Of a stretch of 64,000 bases of DNA, positions 56,617 to 64,000 are shown piece by piece. Below the pieces are notes generated by a model, which was not told where the DNA came from, searched no databases, and saw nothing but the letters and a program-made list of their open reading frames with translations. This DNA comes from Hygrophila difformis (taxonomy: Eukaryota; Streptophyta; Magnoliopsida; Lamiales; Acanthaceae): NCBI GenBank assembly GCA_030278955.1, contig JAOANR010000004.1, positions 496,001-560,000 of the forward strand. Direction: 5' to 3'. Position 1 is the stretch's first letter. Each line of letters begins with the position of its first letter. A program made the translations under genes and the position numbers.

Positions 56617-58716
56617 TGATGTCTATATTTTCTGATTTAATTGAGACATGCATTGAGGTATTTATGGATGATTTTTCTGTGTTTGGGTCTGACTTTGAGA
56701 AATGTTTAGTTAACTTGGAAAAAGTTCTGATTAGATGTGAGGAGTCAAATTTAGTTCTTAATTGGGAAAAATGTCATTTTATGGTTAATGAAGGTATTGT
56801 CTTAGGACATAGGATTTCTAAAAATGGCATTGAAGTTAATAGGGCTAAAGTAGAAGTGATTGCAAAAATTCCACCTCCTAATAATTTAAAAACTTTGAGA
56901 AGTTTTCTGGGACATGCTGGATTCTATCGAAAGTTTATAAAGGATTTTTCTAAAATTGCATTGCCTCTATTTAAACTGCTGTGTAAAGATGTCGAGTTTG
57001 ATTTTACTGACGAGTGTATTGAGGCGTTCAATAGGATCAAGGAAGCATTGGTGACTGCACCAATTATTCAGCCACCTGACTGGAGTTTACCATTTGAGAT
57101 CATAAGCGATGCTAGTGACTTTGCTGTTGGAGCAGTATTGGGTCAACGAAAGGATAAGAAGCTTCATGTCATTTATTATGCTAGTCAGGCTTTAAATTCT
57201 GCACAAAGAAATTATACCACCACTGAAAAAGAACTATTATCTGTTGTGTATGCATGTGAGAAATTTAGACCATATCTGATTGTCTCTAAGACTGTAGTTT
57301 ACACTGATCATGCTGCTATTAAATATCTATTTGCGAAGAAAGATGCTAAACCACAGTTAATTAGATGGGTATTATTGTTACAGGAATTTGATTTAGAGAT
57401 TAAAGATAGAAAAGGAGATGAAAATCATGTAGCTGATCATCTATCTAGACTGGAGCATGAAAAAGGGGAAGAAAGATTAATTAATGATGCATTCCTGATG
57501 AAAATTTGTATTTAATAAATAATACTTCCTCTGATCCATGGTTTGCTGATTTTGTTAATTATTTAGCATGTGGTGTAATTCCTGATCATTTAAAATGGCA
57601 TAGTCAAAAGCAAAAATTTAAAAGTGATGCTAAATATTTTATTTGGGATGAACCTTATTTGTTTAGACTGTGTGCAGATCAAATCATAAGGAGATACATC
57701 CCTGATGAGGATTTTGAAAAAGTTTTAAAGGCTTGCCACGAAGGACTTGGAGGAGGACATGTTGGACCTAACAGGATAGCTCATAAGGTACTTGAAGGTG
57801 GTTTATATTGGCCTAATATTTATCGTGATGCTAGATCATTTGTGCAAAAATGTGATGTATGTCAAAGAGCTGGTAATATCACTAAAAGAGATGAAATGCC
57901 ATTAAAAGGAATTATGCCTGTTGAGTTGTTTGATTTGTGGGGAATTGATTTTATGGGTCCATTTCCACCATCTAATGGGAAATTGTATATTCTTGTTGCT
58001 GTAGAATATGTATCAAAATGGGTAGAAGCTGAATCATGTGCTTTAAATGATGCTATACAAGTGATTAAATTTTTGAAAAAGCAAATCTTTACTCGTTTTG
58101 GTGTCCCTAAAGCAATCATTAGTGATGGTGGATCCCATTTTGTCAATAGGGCTATTAATCAATTGTTATCTAGATTTCATGTTCATCATAGGATAACAAC
58201 ACCCTATCATCCTCAAGCCAATGGTCAGGTAGAAGTCACTAATCGTGAGATTAAAAAGATTTTGGAAGCCACTGTAGGAAAATCTAGGAAAGATTGGGCT
58301 TTTAAGTTAGATGAAGCACTGTGGGCTTATAGGACAACATTTAAAACACCTATAGGTATGACTGCTTTTAAATTGGTTTATGGTAAAGCTTGTCACTTAC
58401 CTTTTGAACTTGAGTTTAAATCACTTTGGGCTATGAAAAAGTTGAATTTTGAATTTAAAGAGGCTCAAGAAAAAGGAATGTAGATCTTACTGAATTAGAA
58501 GAAATTAGACGTCAGGCTTATGATAATGCTCTAATTTATAAGGAAAGAACAAAGCTTTATCATGATAAAATGCTTAGGCCTAATGTGTTTGAAGCCGGTC
58601 AATTAGTGCTATTATATAATTCTAGATTTAATGTGTTTCCCGGTAAATTGAAGACAAAGTGGTCAGGGCCTTTTAGGATTGTTAAAGTGTTGGATAAGCC
58701 TTTGGTTAGTTAAGCC
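56617..58716 (+). pseudogene. Athila-1 pol, second part: RT end, RNase H, integrase
   Basis: Continuation of Athila-1 RT after the Athila-2 insertion. The frame to 57515 has [43 protein letters not shown] and the RNase H tail. A one-base loss near 57491 shifts the frame. The frame 57506-58483 has integrase [29 protein letters not shown] and NGQVEVTNREIK. A second shift at about 58476 puts the last ~75 codons (FNVFPGKLKTKW) in another frame. It ends near a 17-bp direct repeat, AAGCCTTTGGTTAGTTA (58697-58727). Confidence 0.9.
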
Positions 58717-58727
58717 TTTGGTTAGTT

Positions 58728-59242
58728 AAATCTGCTTATTGAAGTAATTGCATTGCATTTTTAATTATGTTAAGTTTTTATTAAGTAAACTTATAAAAAA
58801 CAATAAAAATTATAAATGAAAGAAAAAGACAAAAATATTTTACATCTTGTTGCTACGTGCTTTTATTTGCTTTATTGTTCTTGTTTAATTTGGTTTAAAT
58901 GTTGTTTTTAGTTTAATTGTGTTGTTCGAATTCTATGTTATTTTAATTGCATGTGATTGAATAAATTGAGTAGGACATTGTCAATGAATTATAATAGTAG
59001 CAAAATGTTGAGAAATGATGGAATTGTGTGTGCTTGGTGATTGCTTTTAACATGTGTAAGTTGACTTGGTTAAGAAGTGAGGAAGGGAATCTGTATGGAT
59101 TGATCGGTTTAATTGAGGAAAACTATGACCCGGGAGGATTTAAGGAGGCTATATATGCTAAAACTGACCTGCTAATCTTAGGGAGTGAATTGACTATCAT
59201 TGTGGTTGAATTTGAGCTGAAATTCGAGTGTCACATACTCAG
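58728..59242. other. Athila-1 spacer after pol
   Basis: Non-coding AT-rich sequence. The 81-codon ORF at 59028-59273 has no recognisable domain. Confidence 0.5.
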
Positions 59243-59590
59243 ATTAGGCGCCAACCTTCATGGTGGCGCCTAAAATCAAGCTCAGGCGCCACAATATGCG
59301 CCAACTTCTATCTTAAAAATGTCTGGAGTCAGTTTATGCGCCACACACACTGTGTGGCGCCTAAAACTGCTCCGAAGCGCCACTTTATGCGCCATTTTCG
59401 GACCTAAATTATTTTTAGTCAGGTATTGCGCCACACACACTGTGTGGCGCCTAAAAGTTTTCCCGAGCGCCAATTATTGCGCCACCTGAAGACTTAGAAA
59501 AATTCTCAATCGGACCAGGCGCCGCAACACCTGTCCGGCGCCGAAAGAGCCCTCCGAGCGCCATTTTGGCGCCCGACCCGGCGGGTCTGG
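59243..59590. repeat. GGCGCC/GCGCCAC array A, internal, Athila-1
   Basis: About four modules of the LTR-type words, including two near-perfect hairpins of the GCGCCACACA...TGTGTGGCGC kind (about 59337-59360 and 59428-59450). It is followed by a pyrimidine-rich leader-like segment and a splice-donor-like AG|GTAAGAATGG at 59813. Confidence 0.85.
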
Positions 59591-60883
59591 GCGCCAGACC
59601 CAGTTCCAAATCGGGATTTTAATCCAAAAAATCCCTTTTCTCTCCCTCATTCGAAATCGACCGAGAGCACCCCCTTCTCTTCCCTCTTTCTCCCAACCGA
59701 GCGCCACACCTCCTCCACAAAGCGACACAATTTGCGCCACTCCGGGCTCAAGAACCCTAGTTCTTCAAACTTTGGGGATTCTTCTTCAAAGTGCTCCAAT
59801 CCTTCAACTTAGGTAAGAATGGCTATCCCAATTCAATTATTATACTATTCTAGTGCTTTGGAATACATTGATTGTGGTATTTGTGTTGTTGCTCAAATTT
59901 TGGGTATTGTTTGAATGTGGGATTAAACTTGTTTTTAATTGTCTAAATCTTAGTTTGAACATGAACAAGTGTTGTGGAACATGGATTTTATGCATAAGGT
60001 AGAAATTTTTGGATTAAATTTTTGAAGTTTGAATTTTTATAAATTTAAAAATCTGAAAATTGCTTTAAATTAATTAAAATGGCATTTTTGATTAATTAAA
60101 TGGATGAAACATCACTAGAACATGTCATTTTAGATATATTAAAAATATAAAGTTATTTTCATGTCAAAAATTCAATATTTTTCATAATGTGAGTCAATTG
60201 GAGCATGTTTTGATAAAAACTCTTTTATTTATAATGTAGTTAATTAAAATAGGTTAATGTAACATATAAATAACATGGAATGAGTTTAAATATTGATTTA
60301 AACCATTTATAATGAACTAGTTTAATAATTAAGGTTATCTTCATTTATTAAATCTGGAAATTTAATAAAATGAGGAGTTTTTATTAAAAAGCATGCTATA
60401 ACATGAATTTTAAACTTTGGAATAAGATGAGGATTCTGACTGATTATGAGTGATAGATAGGCTTGTGGTCGTTATAGATGATATGTATTGATAGGCCTAT
60501 GTATTTGACTCCATTTTCATTTTGCTACGTTTTAGTAATTTTTCATTCGGTGACAAAATTGCATTGTCCTAAACTCTATTCATGTTATTTTGTTATTTCA
60601 AATATGTCAATGGCGTTACTTTAGTTGTTTTGGTTTTAAGAAGCATTAGATAGTTTCTATTTAGCTTATAAGGTTTTTAGTTGCTTTTAAATTCAATAAA
60701 GTAGCTCTTACCAATAGCATGTTAGATTGATTTGTTTTGAACTGTTAAAAAGATAAATGAAGTGTATTTGGACTTGATTGAGGTCTGGAAGAAGTGAAAT
60801 TGGTATTGTTGAGTGATTTGGAGATGTTGGACAACATGGGGATGAACTTAGGAAAAATACATTCTGCCCGAATTTGGCACAGA

Positions 60884-61222
60884 ATGCGCCACATGTGCTT
60901 GGTGGCGCCTAAAAATGTCTTCCAGCGCCACTTCTGGCACCTGGAAACTTAGAAATTTTTCTAAGTTTTTCCAGAATGCGCCGCATGTACTTGGTGGCGC
61001 CTAAATCTGCTCCGAAGCGCCACTTTCGGCGCCGCAAAATAGGAATTTTTCCAAGTTTGCTTCAGGATGCGCCGCATCAACTGTGCGGCGCCTAAAACCC
61101 CTCTTCAGCGCCACTTTTGGCGCCGCGGAATTATTTTAAATTTTATTTTATTTTTAATATGCGCCACACTCACTGTGTGGCGCCTAAATTGGCCTCCAAG
61201 CGCCACTTTCGGCGCCACCGAC
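60884..61222. repeat. GGCGCC/GCGCCAC array B, internal, Athila-1
   Basis: Four modules like those in the LTR, for example the TGCGCCACACTCACTGTGTG word at about 61160 leading to GGCGCCTAAA. It lies 170 bp before a TATA-like box and 285 bp before the post-pol ORF. Confidence 0.85.
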
Positions 61223-61388
61223 GCGAATTTTTGAAAAATCCGCGAATCCAAAAGATTCAAATCATATCTAATCGATTTTTGGGATCCTAAACAGCATTAT
61301 ACTGACTCCAAATCGTATGTTTAGTGTATATTTGGATCTATATTTAATCAATCACTCCATATCTCAACAAAATCAAGATTTCACTCTC

Positions 61389-61398
61389 TTTAAAAAGG
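61389..61398 (+). promoter_or_regulatory. TATA-like box before the Athila-1 post-pol ORF
   Basis: TTTAAAAAGG followed by a pyrimidine-rich leader of about 105 nt with no ATG before the ORF start at 61506. Confidence 0.5.
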
Positions 61399-61505
61399 AG
61401 GAGACCGATCGGTCACTCTCACTCTCTACCAAACCTGTCCATTCTCTTCTCTTTCAGTTTAATTAGCTTTCTAATATCAATTCCTTCTTCCCAAATTCTG
61501 CCATC

Positions 61506-61774
61506 ATGAGACCAAAGAGAAAAAATAACCAGAAAAACAATGTTGGAAAGAAACAGAAAGCCACAGAGCCTGCACCATCACAACCACTTGTTATTAGGGA
61601 ACCTGATCCGGAGCCGGCTGCTGTGGGTGCTGAAGATACGTTCGTAAATGACTTGGTGGCTGCTGATTCGGTGGATGGAAACGAAGTTCCCTTTTATTCT
61701 GCTCAACAAGAAGAGGATGATCCACAGCAAGAGGAAGATGATGTTGAATCTCCGGAGGAAGTTTCACCGGAGGG
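61506..61774 (+). pseudogene. Athila-1 post-pol ORF, 5' part, cut by an LTR
   Basis: The ORF starts at the ATG at 61506 with a very basic stretch (RPKRKNNQKNNVGKKQK), then Pro/Glu-rich and acidic Gln/Glu/Asp stretches. It resembles the basic starts of Athila post-pol proteins. It has about 90 true codons; the last ten of the open frame lie in the LTR that begins at 61775. The remainder should be outside the window. Confidence 0.65.
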
Positions 61775-63998
61775 TGATGCACCCTGTGAAACCACATTTA
61801 ATTAAGCTTAAATTATGATAAAATGAACCTAAATTGCGTGCATGAGGCCTTATTTTACTGCTTTTTAGTGTATATTTCATGTAATGTGTAAATATTAATA
61901 AGACCGGTTAAATTGAGCTTATCCGAGCCCAATTTACCTAGTTTTATGCTTTTTAATAAGACTTTGGCAATTCTAATACATCGCAATGATGTTTCAGGCA
62001 TTAAAAGGAAGAAAGAATATGTTCGGAAGTCAAAGGATGCAAAATTCGGAATTTTCAACACTGGAAGGCTCCAGAATGCGCCACATAGGCCTGGCGGCGC
62101 ATAAAAATGCTCTCCAGCGCCATTTTATGCGCCACTTCAACACTTGGGAAAATTTCGGATGGAAAAAGCTTCAGGATGCGCCAGCTCTTCTTGGCGGCGC
62201 ATAAAAAGCCATTCAAGCGCCACTTTTTGCGCCGAGGTCGAAATTTAGGAAATTGTCAGAATGCACCGCTTCTTCTTGGCGGCGCCTGAAACCACCTTGG
62301 AGCGCCACTTTTTGCGTCGTTTTGGAAAATTCGGAAAATCAGCGTATGCGCCAGTTCTCCTTGGTGGCGCCTAAAACCCTCCCCGAGCGCCGTTTTATGC
62401 GCCATCGTCGCAGTTGGGCAGTTTTCTAACCACCCGAACTCAGTTTTAAATACGGTTCTTCATCATTCTTCAGGAGACAGACTGCAAAACTCGAAAATAT
62501 ACACTCTGAAAACATCTGCTAATGGGAGAAGAAGGCCGGAAACACAAAATCATGCCGGAGGAATGCATCAAGGACGTTGTTCTGGGCGTGTTCTTCCTAT
62601 TCTAGGTGTTGCCTTTCTTTTTCTTGCATTGTAATGAATTGAATTTGCCTCTAAATGTAATCTGCTATCATGTTTTTAATTTGTAGACGGATTTCTGTGT
62701 TGTTCGTGTTAGAAGTGTTCTAGAACGGGAGTTCAGAATCGCTTTGAAGTACGAATTCATCTTTTATGGAAGCAATAACATGTCGCTGTTTAATTCTGTA
62801 ATCTGGATTAATCTGTTAGGATTGTTAGAATATGGATTAGAATCATGTACTGTCTGCTTGAATTTGATCGATTATTAAGTTTGGATGAAAATCTTGAATC
62901 TGCTAGTTTAATTATTGAATCTGAACTGATCGATTAATCTGCTATCATATTAAAATCTGCCTAATCTGGTTTAAGCGCCATTCTGCCTGAATCATAGAAG
63001 TGAAAATTTCATGTTTGGGTGTGATCTGCTTTTAATCGATTAGACTGGATAAATCTGCTATTTTGTTAGAATCTATATTAGGATTATATGTTAGATGCCT
63101 GAAATTGATCGATCTTTTGTGTTTTATCAAATCTGTGATTTAGAATATTAATCTGCTAAAAGCCTGACTGATCGATCAAATCTGTATTATCTATTTTTAG
63201 TAATCTGGCATTAATTCTAATCTGTCTGCATTTTAATATTATTAATTAAATCCAGTTTACCATGTTTTGTTATTATTTCACCATAATTGTTAGATTATTT
63301 ACACTGTTTTGCATAATTTGAATGTTAGAATCTAATTCTATAAATTCTGCTTTGCTAAATCGGGAGATAAAAAGTGGGATTCATATTTTAGTACCGGAAT
63401 TGGGAATAAATTACATTAAAGATGGATTCTGGCATGTGCACAATGATTTGGGAAATGAAAAGTGCCTATTAATTGCTATAGAAAAATTTGTAAGCTTGGG
63501 AAAGACTCAAATTTAGGCCTAGACCAATGATTGCAGAGCGTTAGATAATTTAATCAGCTTCCATGAAGTCCGTTTAAGCATAATTTGGATTTTTAGTGGA
63601 TTATTATATTTTTAATCTTTATAAATATTTAAATTTAAGAAATTGATTTTTAGAACATTGGGAAATGTAAAATTATTACACAATTTCTATTTTATATAAA
63701 GATGGCAATATTTAAAATATTACAAGCAACTCCCATTTATATTCTTATTAAATACAATTTTAATTTGCTTTGTTTTTAATTTAATGTCATTGTTTTTAAT
63801 TTAAATCACCATTAGAATTAAACAAATCCTTTTCAAAATATAAAATATATTAAATAAACTTAAAACAATTAAAATATTCTCTGGAATGAAATAATATTCT
63901 GAAATTTCCTTGGGTTCGACCCGGTATTCACCGGTTTTTATTACTTGATGACAACCATCCGCTTGTGGTAAAATATGAGTAGTGAAAATCACGCATCA
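61775..63998 (+). repeat. Second LTR of the Athila-1 family (probably 5' LTR of a further copy)
   Basis: It starts TGATGCACCCTGTGAAACC like 27567 and ends CACGCATCA. At about 2.22 kb it is longer than the 1.99-kb LTR at 27567, and it has clear differences, including an added stretch near 62870-63080. The bases after it are AG, as at the start of the AGTTTTTGGCACC leader, not CTGTT, the five bases before the first LTR. It cuts an ORF, and no polypurine tract precedes it. All this fits a 5' LTR of another copy inserted in Athila-1. Confidence 0.7.
62083..62406. repeat. GGCGCC/GCGCCAC array in the second Athila-1-family LTR
   Basis: Four modules, each with TGCGCCA, GGCGGCGC-type and AGCGCCACTTT words. 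A TATA-like TTTTAAATA follows at 62444-62452. Confidence 0.85.
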
Positions 63999-64000
63999 AG

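Larger units (their letters stand above)
59813..61457 (+). other. Possible intron between array A leader and the Athila-1 post-pol ORF
   Basis: A donor-like GTAAGA at 59813 and a good acceptor with pyrimidine tract, ending CTTTCAG at 61457, 48 bp before the ORF start. The first exon would be non-coding. The layout matches the predicted Athila-2 intron, but it is less certain, because a second array and TATA-like box lie inside it. Confidence 0.4.

Overview
The window is plant nuclear DNA, most likely from a eudicot; the genus cannot be read from the sequence. One host gene is visible: a 13-exon GH20 beta-N-acetylhexosaminidase (HEXO3-like, 12807-15607, + strand). Nearly everything else is AT-rich intergenic DNA and nested transposable elements.

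Left part (1-12800). The edge of a Ty3/gypsy LTR (minus orientation, 1-1749) runs off the window. It is followed by a partial tandem duplication split by a MULE-like element (2276-3943, 9-bp target duplication) that is built of alternating direct and inverted units. A second, 4.4-kb MULE (5750-10113, 9-bp target duplication) sits inside a Stowaway-type MITE and carries broken coding remnants. A probable Helitron 3' end and the HEXO upstream region follow.

Middle (15608-27566). A decayed LINE on the minus strand (endonuclease, RT, zf-RVT, RNase H) is split by a complete but coding-defective Copia element (17483-23656, target duplication ACTTT) and by a hAT-type MITE made of TACCG/CGGTA words (25266-25871, 8-bp target duplication). 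The endonuclease end of the LINE is cut by a second Copia element (minus strand), of which only one LTR and the end of RNase H are present.

Right part (27567-64000). That Copia is cut by a decayed Athila-type Ty3/gypsy element (Athila-1, + strand). Its RT gene is in turn split at an exact 5-bp duplication (ATGCA) by a 23.66-kb Athila-type element in minus orientation (Athila-2, 32953-56611). Athila-2 has 4.7-kb LTRs that differ at only about thirty positions by eye, so it is young. Athila-1 resumes at 56617, and an LTR of the same family interrupts its post-pol ORF at 61775.

The most interesting signal is in the two Athila families. Each has its own palindromic word (AATTCGAATT in Athila-2; GGCGCC/GCGCCAC in Athila-1). 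The words are clustered in arrays in two kinds of place: in the LTR next to its TATA-like box, and again after pol, in front of a second promoter-like segment with a pyrimidine-rich leader, a GT-AG intron and a long non-pol ORF. In Athila-2 this intron (43193-44571) joins a 12-codon first exon to the long ORF exactly in frame. This suggests that post-pol genes of these elements are driven by a copied LTR-type promoter.
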